Of a DNA stretch of 64,000 bases, positions 8,637 to 17,308 are shown piece by piece. Source of the stretch: Halalkalicoccus tibetensis (GTDB taxonomy: Archaea > Halobacteriota > Halobacteria > Halobacteriales > Halalkalicoccaceae). The first letter of the stretch is position 1. Each line of letters starts with the position of its first letter. The translations under genes were made by a program, and so were the position numbers. A model generated the notes under the pieces. The model was not told where the DNA came from and ran no database searches. It saw nothing but the letters and a program-made list of their open reading frames with translations. The stretch is from positions 620,001-684,000 of the forward strand of contig NZ_JBBMXV010000003.1 in the NCBI RefSeq assembly GCF_037996645.1, written 5' to 3'.

Positions 8637-9465
8637 CTTGGCGCAGGACTTTTTCCACCCCTAATAAACTACTGCACTGATCAACTCTATGGTGGCAGTA
8701 TTACCCTCTCTGAAGGCTACCCTCTCTTAACCGTTCCTAAGCGACAGTAGTGCTAGTGTTCACTTGCTTGTTGCACGTCTTAGAACATTGAGCTATACCC
8801 TGATTTAGTAGCGGTCGTACCGTCCTGCTCTTCCTATTTGGGCGATTTGTTGAGAGGCAAAGAGCGCCATATCGTTGCTCTCCTAAGTAACGCTGTGCCG
8901 GTCAATCGACTAACCAGGGAGGCAACGGTGGATGTGGTATCGGAAGGGATCCGTAGTTCGCATCGTTGTTTCCATAGATAGCGGTGGTGTCCGTGCTACT
9001 AGCCGAATTCCTCTCTACACTAACTTAACTATGTATCAAGGATTTCCTCGCTCTCTGTTACATCGATATCGCTTCAACCGACTTAGTGTTCATTATCGTG
9101 TTTCCATTATCGATGGCTACTGGATGACCGTCTCTGTGAGTAGAGGCTGATCGTTGTCTGTCTGAGGTAGCTTCACCAACGTAAGATAATAAATCATTAA
9201 TAAATAGAAAGGATTAAATAGAGAAAAGATGTGATAGAAAATGGCGGCTCAATTCCGCTGGTCGCCACCTGAGTAGGGATCATGTTTCGTTCCTCTCCTA
9301 TCCGGAGAGGTTTTCTGGACTAACTAATCGACGATCAAGAGGTAGACTGTGGCGCGTCAATAGGTGTCTCTACGAAACGTGTGCAATCAGCCGAAACTAT
9401 AATCGTTCCAATTGACACTCACAATCCTTAATAGAATGACACTTCTATCGCTTATATACAATCTC
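8637..9465. other. Long gene-poor stretch
   Basis: No gene is supported here. A forward ORF of 72 codons (8932-9150) is basic and motif-free and is rejected. The only structure noticed is the hairpin with a T-run at 9292-9314. The stretch is AT-rich and may be decayed coding DNA. Confidence 0.4.
9292..9314 (+). terminator. Hairpin followed by T-run
   Basis: CCTCTCC at 9292-9298 pairs perfectly with GGAGAGG at 9304-9310 around a five-base loop, followed by TTTT. It resembles an intrinsic terminator or the 3' end of a small RNA. No coding gene lies immediately upstream. Confidence 0.35.
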
Positions 9466-9603
9466 ATGAAACTAATTGTTCAGTGTATCGAGTGTGACCG
9501 GCTCTTCACAGCTACTCGTCGTGAGAACAATACTCTTTATGTAATCGATTCGATGGGGTGTCCTCAGTGTGCGGGGACGGATGTCACAGTCATCACAGAA
9601 TAG
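9466..9603 (+). CDS. Very small zinc-ribbon protein, 45 aa
   Basis: The likely start is the ATG at 9466 (MKLIVQCIECDRLFTATRR). The in-frame ATG at 9436 and the ORF start at 9412 only add hydrophobic residues that do not fit. Two knuckles, CIEC and CPQC, are 27 residues apart with TLYVIDSMG before the second, typical of a zinc ribbon. Such proteins in haloarchaea are thought to bind zinc and often influence stress or biofilm phenotypes; the specific role here is unknown. Confidence 0.6.
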   Translation: MKLIVQCIECDRLFTATRRENNTLYVIDSMGCPQCAGTDVTVITE

Positions 9604-9728
9604 ATATTTGAGACTTGATATCTGCGTTCTACTTCCTGTGTGATCTATCCATTAGTGTCATTTATCTGTTATTATAATTTCTTATACCAAAAGTTATATT
9701 ATCGTCAGACAACTATATGAATATAGAT

Positions 9729-9887
9729 ATGTCCTCTGTAGAGTATGACGAATGCAGTGAGTGTCGAACCTGGTCGAAATCAACTAAAAGTGTAGAGCCG
9801 ACAGGTAATGGGGTACCCATGTGGGTATTTTTATGCGACAACCCAAAATGTGGAAACAAGTGGGCTTCTCTGATCGAAAATTCCTAA
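9729..9887 (+). CDS. Very small zinc-ribbon protein, 52 aa
   Basis: The ORF starts at ATG 9729 (an alternative in-frame ATG at 9717 adds MNID) and ends TAA at 9885-9887. The peptide has CSEC near the N-terminus and CDNPKC near residue 40, followed by GNKWASLIENS. A WVFLC strand precedes the second knuckle, as in rubredoxin-like ribbons. It lies 125 bases after the preceding zinc-ribbon gene in the same orientation and could share its transcript. Confidence 0.55.
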   Translation: MSSVEYDECSECRTWSKSTKSVEPTGNGVPMWVFLCDNPKCGNKWASLIENS

Positions 9888-10079
9888 AACATTGCGTTGT
9901 CCCTCCTATGCATAGCATCGGGAAGATGAGTGAAAAGACAACCAAACACACCTTATCAATTTTCTTAAATGTATGAGAACACGGACTGATTTCATTGAGC
10001 TACTCTCTTGTTTTCGAACACTTATATTTGAACACCCGTGAGCAGCAGAATTAATACAATAGAGAAATAACAGGTATTA

Positions 10080-11066
10080 ATGATACAGACGAAGAATATA
10101 AAGAGAACATTTCTGCTAATCACTGTCGGGGTGCTTGTGATCACAAGTATTATTTTCGTCTCGAGCGTTATTGCCGAATCAGAAGTGTCTGAAGAAGAAT
10201 TTATCCAACCAGCTCCAGAACGTGGTGACCCCTACTTTGAGGCAACCGCTCCTGACGGAAGCTGGATCAGCTATGATAACCCACGGGACGAATACCGGAG
10301 CCCTTATCTTGGCGAAGGATCGGCAAAAATTTGCATTGCGCTTCATAATGAGAACGGTGAACCAATCGTCGGTGAAAGCATTCCGAACACAACAGTTGCG
10401 GTGCCGACTGGAAACTCGCTCAGCTGGCACTCCAGTACAGACCCGATAACGGTCCAACTTCCGCTAACGGACCACTACGACCACCCTCTTGATTCCGATC
10501 AGTTTGGAACGAGCGACTTACCGCAAGGTGATGGATATCTAGATTCTCATTGCTACGAGTTCCACGGACTCCCTAATGACGACACTATCACATATGCCGA
10601 GGCAGAAATTGACGGCGAACACGCTGACGAGATCGACGTAGTTGGCTACCATCAGCAGACACACGCTGCTTGGGATTCAGACGTTGATCCGATAGCTGAT
10701 GCCGAATCATATGAAGACGTAGGCGGCGGTTGGACGTTCCAACCAGAGGCCTCCCATGGACAGGTTACCGTCGTCCTTCAGCTTGACACACCAGAAGACG
10801 ATGACACCAGTTCTACCGGAGTCGACGAAACGAACCACGACATCGAGGATGAGTCCGATGAAGTCAATGAAAATGAGGGAGTGACTCAAGGAGAATCGAT
10901 CGGTATTGAGGAAGATCACAATAGCGATCCAAGCGATAGCGCTGCCATGGAGCACGACACAGATACAGAACCGAGCACCAATCAGGACGATGAAATGCCA
11001 GGCTTTGGTGTTATAGGTGCTCTCGTAGCGTTGGCAATAATTGTTCTTGCGAGAACACAGCGCTGA
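10080..11066 (+). CDS. PGF-CTERM surface protein
   Basis: The 328-residue product has an N-terminal Sec-type signal (basic start, then LLITVGVLVITSIIFVSSVI). A central domain of about 210 residues contains DPYFEATAPDGSWISYDNPR and GDGYLDSHCYEFHGLPNDDT. A Thr/Asp/Glu-rich linker of about 75 residues follows. The C-terminal sorting signal is MPGFGVIGALVALAIIVLAR followed by TQR. PGF-CTERM proteins are cut and lipid-anchored to the haloarchaeal surface by archaeosortase A. The linker is the expected O-glycosylated, wall-spanning part. The central domain has no recognised function. Confidence 0.85.
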   Translation: MIQTKNIKRTFLLITVGVLVITSIIFVSSVIAESEVSEEEFIQPAPERGDPYFEATAPDGSWISYDNPRDEYRSPYLGEGSAKICIALHNENGEPIVGESIPNTTVAVPTGNSLSWHSSTDPITVQLPLTDHYDHPLDSDQFGTSDLPQGDGYLDSHCYEFHGLPNDDTITYAEAEIDGEHADEIDVVGYHQQTHAAWDSDVDPIADAESYEDVGGGWTFQPEASHGQVTVVLQLDTPEDDDTSSTGVDETNHDIEDESDEVNENEGVTQGESIGIEEDHNSDPSDSAAMEHDTDTEPSTNQDDEMPGFGVIGALVALAIIVLARTQR

Positions 11067-11273
11067 CGTCTCTACACGATTTACCATGATTGGTGGCGAT
11101 ATCTAGCCCGGAGAGGTGAGAAATTCTCGTTCCACCCGTGAATTCGGAGCAATACACAGGTATAATTCTACCAGAACAAGTTTTATTGGATTAAAAATGC
11201 ACCAAACCAAATGTATTGTCTTGATAATTCAATCTTTCGAGCTAGTGTGCGAGTTGACACGCTTTGCGTAGCG

Positions 11274-12295
11274 TTAGTACTTCGATTCCGCGTTCATCGA
11301 TCCATTCAAGAGTCTCATAGATTCTTTTTCTGTGACATTTTCTTTGAAGGTGTGAGCTCCGATAACGCCCAATGTACCCTGATATGTGATTATATTGAGG
11401 TCTTCTTTGACGTGATCGGAGGTAGTGAATTCGATGAAATAATCACGCTGCGTATGGAAGGGATCGAACTCCTCCGGATCGTTAACCCGTGAGCCATGCT
11501 CAGCGTTCACGATGCCATCGTAGTATTCCGCAGCGAATTCTCGTGAGTAGTCGTCAAAATTATCGTACGGCGCGAGAAAAGAGTCAATCTCGAAGCCGAG
11601 GCGCTTGAGTTCCTGTTTCGACTCGCCCAGTGCCTCATGCATTGCCTCTTTTCCGAAGCGAGTAACTGTTTCACCCTTGGCGAAAGACTGTCCTAGTGGT
11701 TCATCCAGTTCGATATATTGTCCTCTCTCATTTTCGTCATAGCCTAGTATAGTACGTGTAACAGTTTTCTCACTGTCGGCGATCTCCAGGTTTTTTGAGG
11801 TCCAGTAGCCATGTTGATCTCTTCTGGGTATACTTGCAGGTCTGCTGATTCGGCATCTCTAATGAGTTCGTATGTTCCTACGACAGTATGCTCAGTTGTA
11901 TGTGAGGCGATCTCCCAGCCAGCATCTTCGAGTTCCTCGAGATGCTCGACGTCCATCCAATCGGTCCCATTGTACTCTTGACATCCGATCCATTCAGTAA
12001 CGATTCCAGTGGTTGCAGGAGCATTGAAAGCTTGATGAGCTGGGAGTGCTTGCGTATAATCTTCTATCAGTCCATCATCATAAGCGAAAATAACTGCACC
12101 ATCCTCAGGTATTCCATCTAGTTCTCTTTTTGATGTATCCACAGTCTCCGCTGCATCTGAGTCTATTTCATCGTCAGAAGAGCCATTATCATCTGTTGCT
12201 TCATTATTAAGCCTGTCAGCACAGCCAGCGAGGCATGCAGTGCCAGTCGCTCCGAGACTAAGATACTGTCTTCTGGTTGTCAACCATCGACCCAT
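11274..12295 (-). pseudogene. Polysaccharide deacetylase, Tat lipoprotein, broken by one frameshift
   Basis: The reading frame from 12295 gives a Tat-type start (TTRRQYLSLGATGTACLAGC, with a lipobox Cys), an acidic linker, and a NodB start AVIFAYDDGL with the complete HTTEH metal motif. It leaves frame at a run of six T on the plus strand (11791-11796). Adding one base restores NLEIADSEKTVTRTILGYDE and joins the downstream frame (MHEALGESKQELKRLGFEID, FLAPYDNFDDY) to 11274. The joined product would be about 340 residues, normal for the family. Either an A was lost from a seven-A run on the coding strand or the base call is wrong. If the frame is intact, its metal site is better preserved than that of the 4695 gene. 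Confidence 0.75.
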
Positions 12296-13155
12296 ACCGT
12301 AATGTCTGAATTCTATTAGATAGTTAACAGTCTAGTAAGAGAACTCAATATTAATATCTGATACGGCCTCTTTCGCCCCAATTATACCATCTCAAAAGCC
12401 GAAACGATATCAGTATCTCGTTCTCTAGTAGCAAAACAAGGCGCACACTCCTACCTAAGTGCATGCTAACAGCACGATCGCGGAGATTACGTTGAATTAC
12501 CCTACGGTGAGAATCAAAAAGCGGCAGCAAGAACACCAACACATTTCTCCCACCCAGAGATTGTATTGCTTACTTCCGGACCCAGATAACGGTTCATTCC
12601 ACCAGTAAAAATGGCCCGAGCTGAGCTGTCCGGTTGTTACAAATACCCCTATCCGACTGATTGTAATCAACAACTCCACTGTCAGCAAGTGCGGGCATAT
12701 GATTCTGATAAAGAGCAACATACACTCTTTACCGCTTATCAGAATATTTATGTTGTTTGTGACGGTTCCGCCCGTCTACACGCTACTCGAACGTACCTCG
12801 ATCAACCTCCGGATTAGATTTGTAGTAGCAGTGTCCCGCACCAAAATATCGTCTTCATGAATAGTCCATAAGGCGTTGGGAACAGTGAATCTCTATCAGC
12901 AGGAACGGATTCTGGAGTAAGGATATGAACTATCCAGGGATTTCAATTGATTAGTGGTTTTCGCTCGCGTATCAGTAGACGGTACGAAGAGAGCTATAAA
13001 CGAGAACGCTCGAAGGACCCCGGGAGTCGTCGGTCAGGTTTGTGGGATTGTCTACCAGTCCATTCATCCCGGATCAGCGGAGGGTATCCCTCTTTCGGGC
13101 CTCTTCTGTTCCGTGATAGATGATTTCATCAGTGTATAGGGCTACGTGACGATCA
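12296..13155. other. Gene-poor boundary between AT-rich island and GC-rich DNA
   Basis: No gene is supported. Short ORFs on both strands at 12351-12817 have unusual composition (Cys- and Trp-rich or basic). The forward one at 12611-12817 could be a decayed gene, since its C-terminal half reads plausibly (QQVRAYDSDKEQHTLF). Base composition rises from about 13,140 onward, so this marks the right edge of the AT-rich island. Confidence 0.4.
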
Positions 13156-13605
13156 ATGGGCAGTCGTCGGGCCGCTGGCTACCTGCTTCGGGTTCGGGAG
13201 TCGCTTCGCGCGGCGTTCGTGGAGGACCACCCACCGCATCTCCTTGCAGCGAGCTTCGCGATTGGAGTTTTCGTCACCACGCTTCCGTCCTTCGGCGCTG
13301 GGCTCCTTCTGCTCACATGGATCGGGTATCGGTTCGCGTGGGCCAATGTTCCCACGATGTTCGCCGCGGTCGCGGTGCTGAACCCACTTGTGAAAGGCGG
13401 CGTTTACGTGGTGAGCTTCGTCATCGGCGCACGGCTGCTCGGGCCGGTCCCGGGGATCACTCGTGGTGACATCGGGATGGACGCCGGTTTCGACGTGCTC
13501 GTTCGCCTCCTTGTCGGGAACGTGCTGCTTGCGGTCGTCCTCGCGATGGTCGGGTACGCGGTTGCTTACCGAGCCGGCCAGGCAGCTCGTCGGTACGGGC
13601 ACTGA
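13156..13605 (+). CDS. DUF2062 membrane protein
   Basis: The 149-residue protein matches the DUF2062 pattern: an amphipathic start, then ASFAIGVFVTTLPSFGAGLL, NVPTMFAAVAVLNPLVKGGVY and a C-terminal hydrophobic segment VLLAVVLAMVGYAVAY. Three to four membrane segments are predicted. The family is widespread and uncharacterised, sometimes next to glycosyltransferases. An ORF in another frame overlaps it fully and is a shadow. Confidence 0.8.
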   Translation: MGSRRAAGYLLRVRESLRAAFVEDHPPHLLAASFAIGVFVTTLPSFGAGLLLLTWIGYRFAWANVPTMFAAVAVLNPLVKGGVYVVSFVIGARLLGPVPGITRGDIGMDAGFDVLVRLLVGNVLLAVVLAMVGYAVAYRAGQAARRYGH

Positions 13606-13762
13606 GCGCTCACTTGGTTCGCCCCATTGTAGACTTACCGAACTCCAGGTGATGTGCTAAATCGAGGACGTGACCTTGTCTTACTTGATGCGATTTTCCC
13701 TTGTTATCACCGATCGAGAGATACCCCGATCCTGATAGCTGTCTGACGAGCGTTCATAACGA

Positions 13763-14170
13763 TTGGGTATACAGACCACGGTGCCGATGAGCCCTGGATG
13801 GATCCCGGATCGGCCTCCGAGGAGGCGTGAACAGCCGAAATGGCCCGTGATCTTGTTGATCGCGGGGCTCACGTTAACTATCGCCGGGCTCGTCCTCACC
13901 GTCGGGCCGCTCGCGCTTGATTTCGGGAATACTGACTCGCCGTCTATCGACGAGTCAGCGGACGATTCAGCTGATACCGATGTCGATGCCGGCGACGACG
14001 TCGGTGGGACCGGTGATGCTAGTGTGAACGGCGACGAGGCGACCGGGGCCGACGACACCGAGGAACCCGAGACGACCGGCATATCGGCCACGATCGGCAC
14101 CCTGTTCTCGGGGGGCGATGAATCCGCAGACGCGGACGATGAGGAGCAAGAGAAGTGTGTTGTTGACTAG
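13763..14170 (+). CDS. Single-pass membrane protein with acidic tail
   Basis: The 135-residue ORF has a basic, Pro-rich N-terminus (PDRPPRRREQPKWP), one strong membrane segment (VILLIAGLTLTIAGLVLTVG) and a long tail of Asp, Ser and Thr. The ATG at 13763 or the in-frame ATG at 13787 (MSPGWIPDRPP) could be the start. The tail probably faces outward. No family is recognised. Confidence 0.55.
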   Translation: MGIQTTVPMSPGWIPDRPPRRREQPKWPVILLIAGLTLTIAGLVLTVGPLALDFGNTDSPSIDESADDSADTDVDAGDDVGGTGDASVNGDEATGADDTEEPETTGISATIGTLFSGGDESADADDEEQEKCVVD

Positions 14171-14329
14171 ACTGTAGCGTCAGCTCCGGTGTCCGTGGGC
14201 GAGACGAACCGACCGATGTCCAGTGGAACGGTGGTCGGGATACACTCAAGGGGGGAGTTCGTCACTGGCGTCGCTCATTACAGCGACGGCCACCTCATCC
14301 CACGATACGTACCTTGTTCTTCGATCGCA

Positions 14330-15145
14330 CTATCCCGTACTGCCTCCGATATTTCGGAGATAGATCCCGGCGAACACCATCCCGACGAGCGGTGGCACGA
14401 TCGTTCCGACGAGGATCGGCGGTGAGATCTCGAGTCCCTCTTGGAGATCGACCACCGTGATTGCGGTCACTGTCGGCGCCACGAGTGCAGCAAACACCAA
14501 CAACACGCCGGTGAAGACGTATCCCCACGAACGCTGCTGACAGAGTCAGACCGCCGAGATCACGAGACAGAAAACGAGCACACCGAGATCGATCACATAG
14601 GTGTGGGCGGCTTCGGACCCGAGTTGTGCAATCGCCGACGGGAGCTCCCCTGCGAGGAGTGCGGGAACGATATCGAACAGCCCCATCGCTGTTAGCCCGA
14701 CCGCTGCGACAGTGAGAAATCCCCCCGAAAAGAGTATCGCCCGCTCGCCATGGACTGTCTCGTGTCTTCGAGTCGGGTCCGTCGTCGCAGTTCCGCTCAT
14801 CAGGGTGAAAACCGACAGTGAGAACAATGCGATATATCCGAGGAAGAACTCGTTGTACGTGATAACGAGGTCGTAATGGGTCCACATATACGCCATGAAT
14901 GCAAGCGACCCAAGCCAGACGATCCGCCCACGAATCGAACCACGGGTCGCAAACCAGAGTCCCACAGCCAGGACAGGAACGCCGATCACGAGGAGGACGA
15001 CGTCCTGTGCGTAGATCCGCAGGAGGGTCTCCGTCGGATCAGCGTAGTGGCCGTCCCGGAGGAGTCCGAGGAGACTCGAGACGGCCGAGAGCAGAACGAT
15101 CGCTATTGTCGCGGCGAACTCCCACGGGTTCGGGCCGTTTTGCAT
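14330..15145 (-). pseudogene. Multi-pass membrane protein with an in-frame stop
   Basis: The frame from ATG 15145 encodes 199 residues with about six hydrophobic helices, stopping at a TGA after CLVISAV. The same frame continues without interruption: LCQQRSWGYVFTGVLLVFAA, then VAPTVTAITVVDLQEGLEIS and PPILVGTIVPPLVGMVFAGI, ending at TAG 14330. The full product would be 271 residues including the stop position. The downstream part is clearly coding membrane sequence, so this looks like a recent nonsense mutation (CGA or TGG to TGA). The family is an uncharacterised haloarchaeal membrane protein. Confidence 0.65.
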
Positions 15146-15228
15146 ACTCCGTTCTCACCGGCATTCGCCCCACGACTATTCATCTCGAGATGAAAATACA
15201 CGTTCCCGGGCTTCAGAGCTTTCCTTCT

Positions 15229-15486
15229 CTAGGCGGCGACTGTGATCGTCTCGCCGTTGCGCTCGATGAGGTCCTCGTCCTCGAGGGTTCTGAGGGTGGG
15301 AAACAGCGTGAGCTGCTGGATCTCGAGTGCCGTCTGCAGGTCATCGATGGACGCCTCCTCGACGGTGGCAAGATAGAGATAGACGAGCTTCGCGTTGCTC
15401 GAGTCGAGTTCCGCGAGGAGCGAGTCGATGGCTGCGGTCGTAGGTGTGGTCGCGGCCGCCTCCTGGGTGAGTGTTGCCTGGCTCAT
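15229..15486 (-). CDS. Small winged-helix regulator (TrmB-like)
   Basis: The 85-residue protein has an Ala/Thr-rich start and then a winged-helix: SSNAKLVYLYLATVEEASID, DLQTALEIQQLTLFPTLRTL, EDEDLIERNGETITVAA. It is a close relative of the protein at 47173-47418, sharing the LFPxLxTLExEDLIxRNGET recognition helix and wing. It is probably a DNA-binding regulator without a ligand domain. The upstream region 15487-15560 is AT-rich and likely holds its promoter. Confidence 0.75.
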   Translation of the reverse strand: MSQATLTQEAAATTPTTAAIDSLLAELDSSNAKLVYLYLATVEEASIDDLQTALEIQQLTLFPTLRTLEDEDLIERNGETITVAA

Positions 15487-15753
15487 TGTGACTACCTAGA
15501 TCGATGCTGCTCGACCATATAATTCCTCTCAACAAACACTTAATGGTATTAATTTGTGTGTATGTCTTATATTAACGCGAATACCGGGAAGGGTCGCCCC
15601 TCGTGGTCAGCTGTCGGTGGTGGTCGACGAGGGCCGCTTGGATGACCGGCGCCGTTCGGGGTCGGTATCGTACCGTCAGTAGCAGACAGCCGCGTGACTG
15701 TAACGAGATTTCGATAGTCGGTTCGCCGGTTGCAGGGGACCTACCACGAGAGA

Positions 15754-16106
15754 CTATCGTAACTCAGGGTGACGTACGCGGCTCCGAGTCCGGCCCACGG
15801 TGGTCGCGATCGCGATCAGGACGATATCGACGAGGAGCTCGCCGACCCCATCGACCTCCCCACTCCCGCCGGTGCCCATCCCGCCCGTGTCCGGAATTTG
15901 TGCGCACATTATGAACATCGCTAGGACGATGGCGACGATCGTCCCACCAAGCACTCCGGCGCCGATCGGGTCGTCGACGACACGAACACTGCGATCTGGG
16001 ACCTGAGTGATCCCGGGAGTGTGCTCGAGGAGGTCTTCGTCGAGTCCGAGGCCGACGAGGGAATCCTGTCCAGGCTCGATTTCGATCTCGATCTGGGACT
16101 GGGCGA
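15754..16106 (-). pseudogene. Membrane-protein fragment without a good start
   Basis: The reverse frame between a TAG near 16107 and a TAG at 15754 reads QSQIEIEIEPGQDSLVGLGL, DEDLLEHTPGITQV, RVVDDPIGAGVLGGTIVAIV, LAMFIMCAQIPDTGG and ends RVRHPELR. It has coding character (acidic domain plus a membrane helix) but no ATG or GTG before the helix region. It is probably a truncated remnant of a larger membrane protein; the identity is unknown. Confidence 0.4.
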
Positions 16107-16213
16107 GCTATTCGTCGTCGGGGTCATGTTCGTCATCGTGGGGGAGCCGTTGCACGGAGAGCCAGCTACTCGCTCCCTGGGTTCGAATCTATGTAAGGAT
16201 CGTATTCTAATTC

Positions 16214-16510
16214 TCAGTCATCTGCTACGCGCTCCTCCGAGATAAGCTGGGTGGGTTCGCCGACGAGCGCCTCGTCGAGCTCTGCCGATTTAACCCGCGC
16301 ATCACAGTCGATCAACGAGTGATCGATCTCGCTATCCTCGATCGTCGCGTTATCGAAGACGACCGAGTTGTCGATGGTTGCGTTGTGGAGCTCCGCGCCC
16401 GAGAGCGCGTGGGCGTTTGTCTTGAGTTCCGACCCCTCGATGATCACGTCGTCTGAAACGTAGTTCTCGCCGTCGAGATGCCACTCGAGTGCCTCGCAGT
16501 GTTTCGCATG
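16214..16510 (-). pseudogene. C-terminal left-handed beta-helix of a sugar-phosphate nucleotidyltransferase
   Basis: The reverse frame reads HCEALEWHLDGENYVSDDVI, then IIEGSELKTNAHALSGAELH, NATIDNSVVFDNATIEDSEI and DHSLIDCDARVKSAELDEAL. These hexapeptide-like repeats are the C-terminal left-handed beta-helix of glucose-1-phosphate thymidylyl- or uridylyltransferase (RmlA/AglF type) enzymes used in glycan precursor synthesis. The N-terminal nucleotide-binding domain is absent and the sequence upstream of 16510 is unrelated, so only the tail remains. A Met at 16447 could start a 77-residue peptide, but it would lack any catalytic part. Confidence 0.6.
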
Positions 16511-16619
16511 GAGCCTGCGAGGTGGGTGTGGTCCTGTTCTCGCTACTTTCGGCGAAAGTAAGGGTTCTCCTTAGAAGCCAGATCTTTGACGCCAACAGAT
16601 ATAGATAGTTGAGTCTGAT

Positions 16620-17071
16620 CTACAATACTTTGTGATCGTATACCGCCGCTGTCTTACGAAACTCACGCTCAACATAGTATCCAAGTAGCTCCTCGAACTC
16701 CTCATCTGTAGCTGTCCGCACTGTCTTGAGCTTGCTATCTTTCAGCTGCCGCTCGAGGTTGATGGACCGATCGATCTTAGCTCGAATATTTCGCTCCTTG
16801 ACAAGCTCATCTTGATCATGTGCATCATCGGCCATTTGATGAAGCCGTTGACGATTTCGTCGAACCTTGCGAGTAGTGACATCCCTTGGACTTCTCTAAG
16901 GAGATCCAGTTTGGGAATCCAGTCGTCTACAGTTTTGAAATCGTTTTCGACAGTCTCATCGCTCACGTCGAACTCGCCAGCAATCGTCTCAACGATACGG
17001 AAAGGAGTGGTATCCTCATATATTAGGAGCTCTCGAATACGCCGTCGACGTTCGTGTTCTTCTAGCTTCAT
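16620..17071 (-). pseudogene. HTH and coiled-coil DNA-binding protein, frameshifted
   Basis: From the Met at about 17071 the frame reads MKLEEHERRRRIRELLIYED, then an HTH-like FDVSDETVENDFKTVDDWIP. Around 16870-16890 the sense moves one frame: RKVRRNRQRLHQMADDAHDQ, ERNIRAKIDRSINLERQLKD, EEFEELLGYYVEREFRKT, to the stop at 16620. Joined, this gives about 150 residues with an N-terminal winged helix and a charged helical C-terminus. It lies downstream of the orc gene in the same orientation. The family is not identified; it could be plasmid- or virus-derived. Confidence 0.5.
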
Positions 17072-17308
17072 TAGGGAAGCACCACTAGTCTGTATAGTCC
17101 GTATTCGCGATCGGACATATCTCTGGAATACTAATTGCAAGGAAGTCGTATAACGCTTTGCCGATCCTGCAACTGTGATGTCATTAGACTAATAGTGACG
17201 CCATTAGGATATTTAGCCATCCCAATCATCGCCTGACGTTGTATCTATAAGCCAACCCTATTCAATGCAGATTACCGAGTCGAACTCAAACTGGGTACAC
17301 TGCAGTTT

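Noticed and set aside
8932-9150. 72-codon forward ORF
   Set aside because: The composition is basic, there is no motif and the surroundings look non-coding. It is more likely decayed DNA.
12611-12817. 68-codon forward ORF
   Set aside because: Parts read plausibly, but there is no start context, family or conservation evidence. It is left as possible decay within the gene-poor boundary.
16175-16200. GGTTCGAATC, resembling a tRNA T-loop
   Set aside because: The flanking T-stem does not pair and no acceptor, D or anticodon arms could be found. At most it is a tRNA scrap.
17165-17215. Near-repeat of a CATTAG motif
   Set aside because: Only two short imperfect copies are present, with no symmetry to a start site. 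This is compatible with chance in AT-rich DNA.
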